Positions 1-8,543 are shown, numbered from the stretch's first letter. The stretch is 12,904 nucleotides of DNA from Schoenoplectus triqueter (GCA_964058805.1 CAXKVV010002129.1:1-12904); one strand, 5' to 3'. The notes: a model not told the origin generated them from the letters alone. Numbers and translations are program-made.

Positions 1-26
1 GGTAAAGTATGTCAGTTATGGATAGA

Positions 27-34
27 TACGTAAT
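27..34 (+). repeat. Left target-site duplication of the 35-506 element
   Basis: TACGTAAT lies immediately outside the left terminus and matches TATGTAAT at 507-514 at 7 of 8 bases. The single difference is a C/T transition, as expected from decay of an old duplication. Confidence 0.6.
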
Positions 35-506
35 TAGAAGCGTAAATGGGTCGGGTTCGGGTAGGGTCATTATTATTTTTTTATCTGATCTGATTCAACC
101 TTTTTAAATTCAGATAAAAAAATCTTGACTCATACCCGACCCGATCGGGTCACGGATTGATCTGACCCGACCCATGTAAAATAATAAAATTTATTAATTA
201 TTTTAATATAATTTTAGATAATTAAATGTTAATTAACTTATAATTAATCTTAATTAATATATAATTAGTATATATTTAAGTTTTAATTAATATTGATTCA
301 TAAAATTATTTCAAAAGAACACAATTAAACGGATTGGGATGGGTCAATCCATACCCAACCCGACCCATGATGGGTCAAAAAATCTTGACCCATACTTGTG
401 TCTTGACCCAAACTTGATCCATTTATTTTCGGGTCATTTTGGGTTGGGACGGGTTCGGAACGGGTCGAGTTGACCCACTGGGTCGGGTCAAGTTTTGTCA
501 TCCCTA
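35..506. mobile_element. Decayed non-autonomous hAT-like element (472 bp)
   Basis: Both ends are rich in GGGTCGGGT / ACCCGACCC motifs, arranged as imperfect inverted repeats around a very AT-rich core (about 175-330). The right end read inward on the minus strand starts TAGGGATGACAAAA, which matches the TAGGG-TG-CAAA termini common in plant hAT MITEs. The left end TAGAAGCGTAAATGGG is a diverged version of it. The flanks TACGTAAT (27-34) and TATGTAAT (507-514) agree at 7 of 8 bases, as expected for an 8-bp hAT target-site duplication. A 19-base unit beginning AAAAAATCTTGAC occurs twice in direct orientation inside (117-135 and 377-395). There is no transposase reading frame. The hAT assignment rests on duplication length and terminus style, not on a database match. 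Confidence 0.68.
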
Positions 507-514
507 TATGTAAT
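507..514 (+). repeat. Right target-site duplication of the 35-506 element
   Basis: TATGTAAT directly follows the terminal CCCTA and pairs with TACGTAAT at 27-34 (7 of 8 identical). Confidence 0.6.
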
Positions 515-588
515 CATGAACTTATTTGTGAACTACCAAGTCCAGTCCAATGATTCTTATTCAGAACCAAGAGGACACAGGACAACTG

Positions 589-919
589 GGTATGTTTGGA
601 TCGTGCAAAAAATAACGTAAGAATAGAGAAATTGAAAATAGTAAATGAGTATAATGAAAAAATAGTGATTTCTCAGTTAGCGTGAGGATAGTAAAAGGTG
701 ATGCTATTTCGAATGGTAGAAATGTTATTTAAATTATTTATTTGTAATAGTAATGAAAAGTTGAGAAAAACAATAGTTATTTCATTTTCCCTTCGGAATA
801 ACAAAATAACAGTTATTTTCACTGTTTTAAAATAGTGAATTTACATTTGATTGCACCGTTACTATTCTTATTCCAAAAAGCAGCAACTATTTCGTTGTTC
901 CATGCCATCCAAACATACC
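589..919. mobile_element. MITE-like element with 13-bp perfect terminal inverted repeats
   Basis: GGTATGTTTGGAT at 589-601 is perfectly inverted at 907-919, enclosing 331 bp of AT-rich sequence with no meaningful reading frame. Internally, A/T-rich stretches such as AATAGT and AATAAC recur in both orientations, so the element could fold back on itself. Termini with a G-rich start followed by TGTTTGGAT are typical of plant MITEs. I could not find a convincing 2-, 3-, 8- or 9-bp target-site duplication, so the superfamily (Harbinger, hAT or Mutator type) is left open. Confidence 0.6.
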
Positions 920-1165
920 AACACCTCATTTTTAAACTTAATTGTCGATTGTTTGCTAACAAAGATGGCGTGGCCATTGTACTCATGCTAGAATACAAAA
1001 AAAAACAATTTGAAACTAGATTTTAATGTATGTTTTAACTTTTGAATACGAAACAGAGGACTACATCAAGTAGTCAATGAGATAAATAAGAGCGATTCCT
1101 CTGTGAATCAAATTTTTTAATAATTATCAAATTTGAGTAAATCATTTCAACTTGATCTCTGCATC

Positions 1166-1169
<4 letters not shown>

Positions 1170-1245
<76 letters not shown>
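1170..1245. repeat. (AT)38 dinucleotide microsatellite
   Basis: An uninterrupted run of 38 AT units (76 bp), flanked by CATCTCCA on the left and TTTTGAAAATTTTGATC on the right. No interrupted units are visible. This suggests recent slippage, although assembly or basecalling can also fix the apparent length of such tracts. Confidence 0.97.
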
Positions 1246-1249
<4 letters not shown>

Positions 1250-2990
1250 AAAATTTTGATCATAGCAGAATTAGCTAATCTAAAATGAATGTAACATATC
1301 CCGTCATTCATTCAAGAAATTGTTAAATATCTCATTAATTAATATTCTTTATTTTTAATCAAATATTTATATAGATTTGGATCTCGTCTCTCTAGGGAAT
1401 GGTATAATTTAAGTTTCGAGAAAAGGCCTGTAAGAAGGGATCCGCGTCTGCTACTATAAATGAGATAGTAGAGTTTTGTCATGGGACAATCCGAATGACC
1501 CAAAGAAGTTTAAATGATCCAAATTTAATTAATATGGTGCATTTTTATTTTTTTTTATTTTAGTGATCTCACCTGCTTTATTAGAAATGGGTCGAATTCA
1601 GCTTTTGAGTCGGATAATTAAATCAAACTCATATGTATTACAATATTATACTATAAATTAAGATATTAAGATATTATTTAATATTAAGCATACTCAAAAT
1701 ATAGTAGAATATATTTATAAAATCATATCTTATACAAATTAATCAGATTTAAATCAGTTCCGTTCGGATCTGGTTCCGTACATAATGATAATCATATAAA
1801 ATATGATTCCGTACATAATAATAATCATAGATAATAACACCCCTCTCGCCCTCCCTTGTCATCGTTTTCATTTTTAGAGAAAAAATCATTTTCGCCGGAT
1901 GTAGATTTGTTGCCATTTTTAATATGGGATAGGATAGTTTGATTTTTTATTTTTTTTTTCAATCCAGGTAGCTTGAATGAATTTTTTTCGGTCTTGGTCT
2001 TTTTTTTTTCCTTTGCCTTTTTTCACGTGGCCAATCATGTTGCCCCAGAAAATAGCAATATAAATCGAGTTTTTAATTCTGTCCAGATTATATTTTTTAG
2101 TTATTTATTATTTTGAAATTAATTAATTACTTTAAAAATTATCTTAAATTAATTAATAAAAGATTATAATTATTTTTAATAATAAAAAATAAATAATTTT
2201 AATATTTTATAGAAGTAATGAACGCGCCGCTGGATTTTTAGATTATTCGGATGAATAAAGAAGTCAGAAGAAAATATATGGAAGAAAATATTAAAAATGA
2301 AATCAGACTTCAAATGGATATATTTTTTTATAAGAATATCATGAGAAAATACATAATCACTCTTCAATAATGACATAATATGAACCAATTGAAATTATTG
2401 GGCAAAGTCCGTGACGAACATTTTCAAACCAAAAAAATGCTTCATAAGGCCTCTAATTTGAGGACTAAAAATTTTGAAAGTTTATTTTCCTAACCAAACA
2501 ATGGTACTTAAAATATTACTATTTCAATCTACATAAATATTCATAAAAAAAATGACATAATTTCTTAACTAAATTCTTTACCTTAAGAAAATAAATAAAA
2601 AATTATATTTATTTTATAAAATTGTTCAAATTATCATGATTAGATTAATTATATTTATAAGTTGTTTCAAATTTTTATTTCAGTCCATACATCTATTTAA
2701 CATTTGGTCGGAATTAAATAATTTCTCAGTCTATCATATGAATGGATTTCTGCAGCCAGCACATATACACATAAGCATGGGGAAAGAAAAATAATAATTG
2801 GTCGGAAATAATATTTGGACCAGAATATTTGGATGGAAAAAAATCCGATACTTTCTACTTCATCTAAATAATACAGCATTCCAAATTATGCGAAAATTAT
2901 TATTCTTTTTCTAAAAAAAAAGACCTCTGCTTGTGTTCTCGAATGGAACTGTTCAAGGTCTCATGGTTTATATTTTTTTTTAGATTTTCA
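1246..2990. other. AT-rich intergenic spacer, no gene recognised
   Basis: I see no protein-coding gene. The longest open frames are short, A/T-driven and without domain-like composition. The stretch contains homopolymer A and T runs, AATTAATTA-type low-complexity sequence (about 2105-2215), a small hairpin CTACTAT/ATAGTAG around 1450-1470 and the tandem duplication at 1774-1829. GC-richer scraps (about 1590-1620 and 1760-1780, with GTCGGAT and GTTCGGATC) resemble ends of degraded transposons, but I could not delimit them. Confidence 0.6.
1774..1829 (+). repeat. Short tandem duplication, 23-bp unit, 33-bp period
   Basis: The unit beginning TTCCGTACATAAT at 1774-1796 recurs at 1807-1829 with 22 of 23 bases identical (one G/A difference). 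Ten bases lie between the copies. It is a recent local duplication in non-coding DNA with no obvious function. Confidence 0.85.
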
Positions 2991-3025
2991 CACGTCACGG
3001 AATGTTGACCCCACGGGTATATAAA
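2991..3025 (+). promoter_or_regulatory. Orphan promoter-like cluster (ACGT core, W-box, TATA box)
   Basis: Within 35 bp the + strand carries CACGTCAC (2991-2998, a bZIP-type ACGT core), TTGACC (3005-3010, the WRKY W-box) and TATATAAA (3018-3025, a good TATA box), in the order expected of a stress-responsive plant core promoter. No sizeable reading frame lies downstream. The CAD-like ATG is about 1.65 kb away and has its own TATA box. It may drive a non-coding transcript, be a promoter relic, or be coincidence in AT-rich DNA. Confidence 0.3.
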
Positions 3026-3130
3026 CTGTAAACTATTCACCAATGAGGCCTTTTTTTATACATCTCTGATAAATATACACAAATCATTAAAATTGAAAAG
3101 GAAAAAGAAAAAGAAAAGAAAAGGCATCGC

Positions 3131-3147
3131 TTGACAGCCGCTGTCAA
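3131..3147. repeat. 17-bp perfect palindrome with inverted TGACAG sites
   Basis: TTGACAGC and GCTGTCAA form perfect 8-base arms around a single C. Each arm contains TGACAG, the core recognised by KNOX/BELL homeodomain proteins, in inverted orientation. A 30-base purine-only tract (3095-3124) lies six bases upstream. Binding is inference from motif identity only. Confidence 0.45.
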
Positions 3148-4486
3148 TCTTCCCCAAAAGAGAGAGAAGTGAAAGGCGAATTGCAACTTTACAAGCAGCT
3201 TGCCAATTTAATTATCTTATTTTCATTAGTTTGATTCGAAGACCTACATGTTTTCCTCACCGGTGACGTCATATGTTTCTCTTTGGCATCTTAATTTTGT
3301 CTTTTTTTTTTCATAATTCAAACAGAGGAATTATGATTGATAATTACGGAAGCTGTATCAATTGAACAAACTACTGAACAAATTGACAAAAAAAAAATAC
3401 TCTCATATGAGAATACTATCAGTTTATTTTATGAATTCTTAAAACAATATACTATTATATATTATAGAGAATTCTGGTTATTACAGCATATTAAATCCAA
3501 CCAGTAAATAAAATAATGCAAAAATGACATTAATTCATGAGTTTCTCGATATGTATTCTTGTTGTGCACGCCAATTTCTTTGCTCTAGCCTAGTCTTGCT
3601 TCTACTCCCATAGAAATATCAATAGTTCAAAATTGATCCAATGATACACAATGCAAAATGATTATTTAAATGACTGACAATTAGCATCATTTTTTTAGAA
3701 TAGATCATGATTATCAGATTACTGTAAACATTGTTATTATATATGTCTGGCAACAATATACTAGTTCACTAATACATTACTGGTCAAGATATTTTGATTA
3801 AGGAATAATTAAAATCATGTTCCGAGTAGCCGAGCCTAGGTTATGCAATTCCAATTTACTTCTTTTGATTTTACAAATTTGAAAAAAATATTCGACACAT
3901 AAATTAAGACCCATAAAACAAGATCAGCATCATGTATACTTGGGATGCATGAAACCAGTACATGCATTATTTTCTCAATAAATTAATTTCCTTAAATCAG
4001 TATTAGAAACATACTTTTTCTTTCTTGGCGGCTTTAATTTCTGACACTTATCAATATCTCCACTAATGAAATTTTGGAATAAATATGTGATTTCATTTGT
4101 GTTTTCCAAATCATTAATATGATGAAGAAACGATCGAGAAGAGACTCAATAAACAAAATGAAGAGAAATCATCATTTTTTCTTCCTCTTTTTGTGAAAGA
4201 TGTGTTTATATAAAAACTTGTCAATTTTCAGATCGTTTCAGTTTATTAGCTAGATCGATGAATTGACGGCAATCCAATTAATCCTATGTACACAATAAAT
4301 ATAGTCCAACTACCGAATTAATTAAGATTGAATTTTAGAGAGAAAAGAAACATATTAATTAATTAAGGGAGGGCCAATTCTATGTTTCATCCGTCATTCA
4401 ATATGTTATTTGTGGTGGACATGAAACAATTCCCCATTATAAACACAGTAAAATTATTGAGAGACTCTTGACAGGTACCTCAAAAT
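3148..4486. other. AT-rich spacer upstream of the CAD-like gene
   Basis: No coding sequence is supported here. Visible sites are a perfect TGACGTCA palindrome (3264-3271, a bZIP/TGA-factor site), a TTTATATAAAA stretch near 4205-4215 followed by no useful frame, and a CCAACTACC sequence near 4307 that weakly resembles the AC elements of phenylpropanoid promoters. The last few hundred bases are the likely distal promoter of the gene starting at 4695. Confidence 0.5.
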
Positions 4487-4520
4487 GTCACTGCTGGCGT
4501 CACCAGTTGTTTGGTCACCA
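4487..4520 (+). promoter_or_regulatory. Clustered GTCAC motifs in the proximal CAD-like promoter
   Basis: GTCACTG (4487-4493), GTCACCA (4499-4505) and GTCACCA (4514-4520) stand 12 and 15 bp apart, about 50-85 bp upstream of the TATA box. The second is preceded by GC, giving a CGTCA/TGACG core of the type reported in jasmonate-responsive promoters. The last is embedded in the perfect 11-bp palindrome TTGGTCACCAA (4511-4521). The repetition is seen directly; its use as a binding array is inference. Confidence 0.35.
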
Positions 4521-4570
4521 AGCATTTTCATGCCACAGGACAGAAGTACACGCTCATCAATCTCTTCCCC

Positions 4571-4576
4571 TATATA
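4571..4576 (+). promoter_or_regulatory. TATA box of the CAD-like gene
   Basis: CTATATAGAC, preceded by a pyrimidine-rich CTCTTCCCC stretch, is a strong plant TATA context. Transcription would be expected to start about 30 bp downstream, near 4600, giving a 5' leader of about 90-95 nt before the ATG at 4695. No upstream ATG is visible in the predicted leader beyond those immediately around the TSS. Confidence 0.75.
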
Positions 4577-4694
4577 GACCCTTTTGCACCACTCTTTAAT
4601 GCATCCAATCCAGAAAGTGAGAAGAGCAATCTGATAACAAAGTTTTCACTTAATTAACGCCTCTCTGAAAAAAAAACTTGATCGTATATTGACA

Positions 4695-7600
4695 ATGGCT
4701 GATCCAAGGAATGGGAAGAAAGTAGCACCGGAGGAGGAGCACCCCCGCAAGGCCTTTGGTCTCGCTGCTCACGACGACTCCGGCGTTGTCTCTAGTTTCG
4801 CCTTCTCTAGAAGGTCAGTCCCTCTTTCTCTCTGCCTCAGGGAATTGCGGATATATATAATATAGTTACAACTTAATTACAACCAGCTATTGTTATCTGG
4901 TTTCCTGAGCAATATGTATCATGCATGCAGCAAATTAAGAGGTCGACTATATATGTATAGTCAGGATATCAAAAATTACTAACATTCTCCTTTCTGTATG
5001 CATGTATTTTCTTTTGCTTAAACAGACTGGATTATTGCCTATATGAGTATGCCAATTTGATATAGAAGAAATATTTTCATCTCCCAACAAAAATTCTTCA
5101 AATTTGTTCTCAATTATTTTGTCTTTCAGCTTTCCATTGTCAGCCATATTTATATTCTCAAATATGTCCCTCAATTTTTTTTTAATTTTTTATTTTCAGT
5201 AATATTTTTATTTTTGACAAGTCTTTGTATTTCAGGATCCAATATGTACACACCTCAGTAACTAAGTATGAATATCTCACTGATTAAACATGAACACTGT
5301 CCATTTCAATTATGAACACTCATACGGCCAGCATTGTATGTTTTTGAATGAGGGATTGAATGCGTAGGGTGTAAAACGCTCATCATTATTAAAAATAAAT
5401 TTTAGTTTGCTTAAGATATTTATATTTATTATCATGAGTATTCATACTGAAAATAAAATATGTTTATAACTATTGTGTGTTATAAAAACTGAGGGATTTG
5501 AGTACATGCTTAATTATAAAATATCATTTGATTAATTTGCATGTGCTTAATTACGGTGATCAGGTGGATGATCATCATCTTCAATAATATTTTTTTGTCA
5601 AATTTAAATATTTATTTTTGTAATAAAAAATATTCATACTTGCCATCGAGAGGTATTTATATATTCCATATAGATATTCATATAATTTATAAAAAAAATT
5701 GAGAGATTTTTATGAAGAAATTTATAGAATTACTGTTAGCACACTCCTTTAATATAGTCACAGAAAGAAAAAGATAAAGACCGGACCCGATCGTTGGTCT
5801 TTGATGATTGATACATAGTTCTGTACAACAAATAATTACTAAAAATGTTTCATTTGATCGACAAGCTAACACCTACGTACTAAAGTACTAATAAAGTATT
5901 TTAAAATTCTACAATAATCATAAACGCCCTAGCCACACGGCCCACACACGTCGTTTTTATTTTAAATGTTTTTTTCCAAACAAAGAAATCCGGCATCTCA
6001 TTCAAAATGATTTTCTACATCAAATCTTCGTCGGATTCACATCACTAGGATCCGAATAGACCACATCAGTTGTCGCTATGAATGCAATTTCAGCTATCTG
6101 TCAGAAAATATTATTTTGCAAAAGCTTCTTTTAAAAACGACACTTTGTCATGTGTCTCCGTTAAGTTAATATTGTCACCAACACGTGATGCTAATAAAAG
6201 TACACAATTAAGTAAGGGTCAAGGGTGTTTTTTTTATTATTCATGTGTTTTTTTTAAGTTGACTTCTCTCTGAGAACGTGTAAAATAATTATATAACTTT
6301 CTGTCTTTTAAATCATAAACAGAGTTGATTTAATATAAGAATATTGGATGGGATAATGCATTTTGAAGACATTCATTAGTAGTTAATATATGAAAATTGT
6401 GTCTTAAGCTCTTAATTTCAAGTTCTCCTTTTTTTATTAACCAATATTTTTGTAATCTCTACATTTATCAGGAACAACGGAGATAATGACGTGACAATAA
6501 AGATATTTTATTGTGGCATCTGTCATTCTGATCTCCACAGCTTAAAAAATGAATGGAGCAATACCATCTACCCCATCGTTCCCGGGTAAATAATAATAAA
6601 TGAAATCTAATTCAAATACATAATTTCTTCGATAATTCCTCGTTTTAACGTCATACAATTGCCAATTTTTTTTTTTTTGCAGACACGAGATTGTAGGTGA
6701 AATTACTGAAGTTGGCTCCTGTGTTAAGAATTTTAAACTTGGGGACAAAGTGGGGGTGGGTTGCTTGGTAGACTCATGTCGCTCCTGTCAAGGATGCACC
6801 ACTGGGTTTGAAGACTGCTGTCCGAAAATGATTCTAACCTACAATTCTGTGCACCCAGCAGATGGCACTATGACATATGGTGGCTATTCTGACATGATAG
6901 TTGTGAGCCAGGATTTTGTGGTTCACATCCCTGATAGTCTTCCACTAGACAAAGTGGCCCCACTGCTCTGTGCTGGTATTACTGTTTATGCTCCAATGAA
7001 GTATCATGGTCTTAACACGCCGGGGAAGCACTTGGGTGTTGTGGGTCTCGGTGGTCTGGGCCACGTCGCTGTCAAATTTGGGAAGGCATTCGGAATGAAG
7101 GTGACAGTTATCAGTACCAGCCCGAGGAAAGAAAAGGAGGTGATCGAGCAGTTGGGTGCTGATGCCTTCTTAATTAGTAAAGATGCCGAGCAAATGAAGG
7201 TAACAGTCATTTCTATTTTGATATTGGATACATGTATGATCTATTTTCCAGTGTAAAGGATCATTAAAGAAGAAAGAAGGCAAAGTGATTGATCTAGTTC
7301 AATTTTGTCATGATATATTTACTGTTATATTTTTAGGCTGCTATGGCTAGCATGGATGGAATAATTGACACCGTCTCTGCTACTCATCCCATCCCACCTC
7401 TGCTAGGACTTCTCAAACCAAAATGCACCATGATATTGGTTGGTGCACCGGAGAAGCCGCTGGAGATCCCCGCCTTCACACTACTTTTTGGTATGTACTT
7501 TTTACATTTTACTCCTAATTTTTTAATTTTACTTTCAACTTTCATTTTAGTTTGCTTGATTTTAGGCATGCTAAATTTGCAAGTGAATTTGACATTCTAA

Positions 7601-7884
7601 TTCGTCTATATATACTTTTTGAAAAAATAGTTTGTAAATTTAAATGTTTTTAATGAACCATTTGTTATACTGGTACAGGATCAAAGACTCTGGCTGGAAG
7701 CTGTATTGGAGGAATTAAGGATACACAAGAGATGCTTGATTTTGCTGGAAAGCATAATGTAACAGCTGACATAGAATTGATCAGTGCTGATTTTGTGAAT
7801 GAGGCGATGGAGCGGCTAGCCAAGGCAGATGTCAGATACCGTTTTGTCATCGACATTGCCAAAACCTTGAAGCCGAATGTTTGA
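4695..7884 (+). CDS. Cinnamyl alcohol dehydrogenase-like zinc medium-chain dehydrogenase (SAD/ELI3/mannitol dehydrogenase-like clade), 5 exons, 369 aa
   Basis: Exons 4695-4813, 6472-6585, 6683-7199, 7337-7490 and 7679-7884 join in one frame without stops. All four introns are GT-AG. The start sits in a good plant context (GACAATGGCT). The protein should be a cytosolic NADPH-dependent, zinc-dependent oxidoreductase interconverting aldehydes and primary alcohols. Visible residues: catalytic zinc ligands C57, H79, E80 and C174 (CGICHSD, GHEIVG, LLCAG); structural zinc cysteines C110, C113, C116 and C124; Rossmann motif [10 protein letters not shown] at 199-208; and STSPRKEKE at 222-230, where the serine fits NADPH preference. 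The C-terminal [14 protein letters not shown] is typical of the family. Length is normal (usually about 355-365), with a slightly longer N-terminus. At the position of the AtCAD5 tryptophan 119 it has L129 (MILTYN), as in sinapyl-alcohol-dehydrogenase, ELI3, mannitol or 8-hydroxygeraniol dehydrogenase-like members, so a dedicated lignin CAD is unlikely. Exact substrate unknown. Confidence 0.95.
4814..6471 (+). other. Intron 1 of the CAD-like gene (1,658 bp)
   Basis: Donor AG|GTCAGT at 4814 and acceptor ATTTATCAG|G at 6471 split the second R of FSRR (residue 40), a junction usual in this family. The other introns are short (97, 137 and 188 bp). The intron is AT-rich and probably carries degraded insertions: 5285-5330 repeats ATGAACACT, and 5400-5700 repeats ATTCATA-type motifs. 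The antisense frame at 4947-5174 is the only protein-like stretch. No recognisable exon lies inside. Confidence 0.88.
6586..6682 (+). other. Intron 2 of the CAD-like gene (97 bp)
   Basis: Donor GG|GTAAAT and an acceptor with a 14-base T run before GCAG. It splits the glycine codon of the GHE zinc signature (G78), so correct splicing is needed to assemble the catalytic zinc site. Confidence 0.93.
7200..7336 (+). other. Intron 3 of the CAD-like gene (137 bp)
   Basis: Donor AAG|GTAACA and acceptor ATTTTTAG|G, in phase 0, after K250. Reading through runs into a stop (TAA at about 7255), confirming that this is intron rather than coding sequence. Confidence 0.93.
7491..7678 (+). other. Intron 4 of the CAD-like gene (188 bp)
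   Basis: Donor TTTG|GTATGT and acceptor TGGTACAG|GA, in phase 1, splitting the glycine codon of FGSKTLAG (G302). The intron is strongly T-rich, unlike the flanking exons. Confidence 0.93.
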
Positions 7885-7913
7885 TTCAGTTGCATTGTTA
7901 TATTTTGAGTTGA

Positions 7914-7919
7914 AATAAA
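7914..7919 (+). terminator. Polyadenylation signal of the CAD-like gene
   Basis: AATAAA lies 30 bases after the TGA stop, in a T-rich 3' untranslated region (TTGTTATATTTTGAG). Cleavage is expected about 15-30 bases further on, giving an unusually short 3' UTR. Alternative downstream signals are possible in this AT-rich stretch. Confidence 0.6.
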
Positions 7920-7939
7920 ATAGTTGGAAGTGATCAAAT

Positions 7940-8305
7940 GATTTTCTTGGTCATATTATGATGGCAATGTTACATTGTTATCTGCAGTTATAATAATAAT
8001 ATTAAAGCATGTTCAGAGAGATTAAAAGGAATTGTCTGATGGTTTGGAAATGATTTTCTAGGGTTCACAAGGACAGGAATCACTCTGTTTTCTTTTCCCT
8101 ATCGGCACTATTAGTTATCTATTGATCACCTCTTTTGTATTCTAATTATTTAGAAATCCTGCTTCCGATCGAGATGTAATGTTCATAGGCTTATAAATGA
8201 CGCTCCATAATAGATACTAGATATCAAGTTGTTCTATTAACATATAACTGCAAGAAAATAATACATAATAAGCAAGAGGAGATCAAAGCGTAGACTAAAT
8301 ATTAG
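7940..8305. other. Convergent intergenic spacer, left part
   Basis: No gene or structured RNA is recognised between the CAD-like 3' end and the MITE. The sequence is AT-rich with no long open frame. It separates the ends of two convergently transcribed genes. Confidence 0.6.
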
Positions 8306-8313
8306 CACATCAT
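8306..8313 (+). repeat. Left target-site duplication of the 8314-8499 MITE
   Basis: CACATCAT directly precedes the terminal CAG and matches CATATCAT at 8500-8507 except for one C/T transition. Confidence 0.75.
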
Positions 8314-8499
8314 CAGCGGCGGAGCTTCCTTCAAGGAAATTGGGCCATGACCCCTCTATAAATTCTAAAATGATAAAAATAATATTTATTTTCTAAGTAA
8401 AATATATTTGAGGTATATAATTGACCCCCTCTAATCATTTGATATAAGTAATTAAGTTTGATTAGCCCCTCTTTAATTTCACGTTAAGCTCTGCTACTG
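8314..8499. mobile_element. hAT-like MITE (186 bp) with 8-bp target-site duplication
   Basis: The left end CAGCGGCGGAGCTT and the inverted right end CAGTAGCAGAGCTT match at 11 of 14 bases, and all three differences are transitions. The flanks CACATCAT (8306-8313) and CATATCAT (8500-8507) agree at 7 of 8. CAG-GGCGGAGC termini are very common in plant non-autonomous DNA elements. Inside are a short palindrome TTCCTT-c-AAGGAA (8326-8338) and three CCCCTCT copies. There is no coding capacity. It lies in the 3' flank shared by the two convergent genes and carries AATAAA on the minus strand (8385-8390). Confidence 0.8.
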
Positions 8500-8507
8500 C
8501 ATATCAT
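8500..8507 (+). repeat. Right target-site duplication of the 8314-8499 MITE
   Basis: CATATCAT directly follows the terminal CTG and pairs with CACATCAT at 8306-8313 (7 of 8 identical). Confidence 0.75.
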
Positions 8508-8543
8508 TCCATAATTAAATGCTAGAGCTCATTATCAGATTTT

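Noticed and set aside
835..1026. 63-codon open frame on the + strand
   Set aside because: It straddles the right end of the inverted-repeat element at 589-919 and has no domain-like composition; a chance frame.
2176..2388. 70-codon open frame on the minus strand
   Set aside because: Dominated by F, I, Y and K as expected from AT-rich DNA; no start context or homologous motif recognised.
3095..3124. 30-base purine tract as a retrotransposon polypurine tract
   Set aside because: No long terminal repeat boundary (TG...CA), primer-binding site or internal coding remnant is found nearby.
4205..4260. TATA-like TTTATATAAAA with a downstream ATG
   Set aside because: The ATG near 4258 reaches a stop after two codons, and the gene's better TATA box is at 4571.
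6082..6273. 63-codon + strand frame within intron 1
   Set aside because: Lies wholly within the spliced intron, ends in T-run-derived phenylalanines and has no family resemblance.
4695..7884. CAD-like locus as a pseudogene
   Set aside because: Separate frames initially suggested fragments, but five exons with GT-AG boundaries join in one frame with every catalytic residue present.
7665..7937. 90-codon minus-strand frame across CAD-like exon 5
   Set aside because: Antisense shadow of the conserved final exon, whose sense translation matches the family to its C-terminus.
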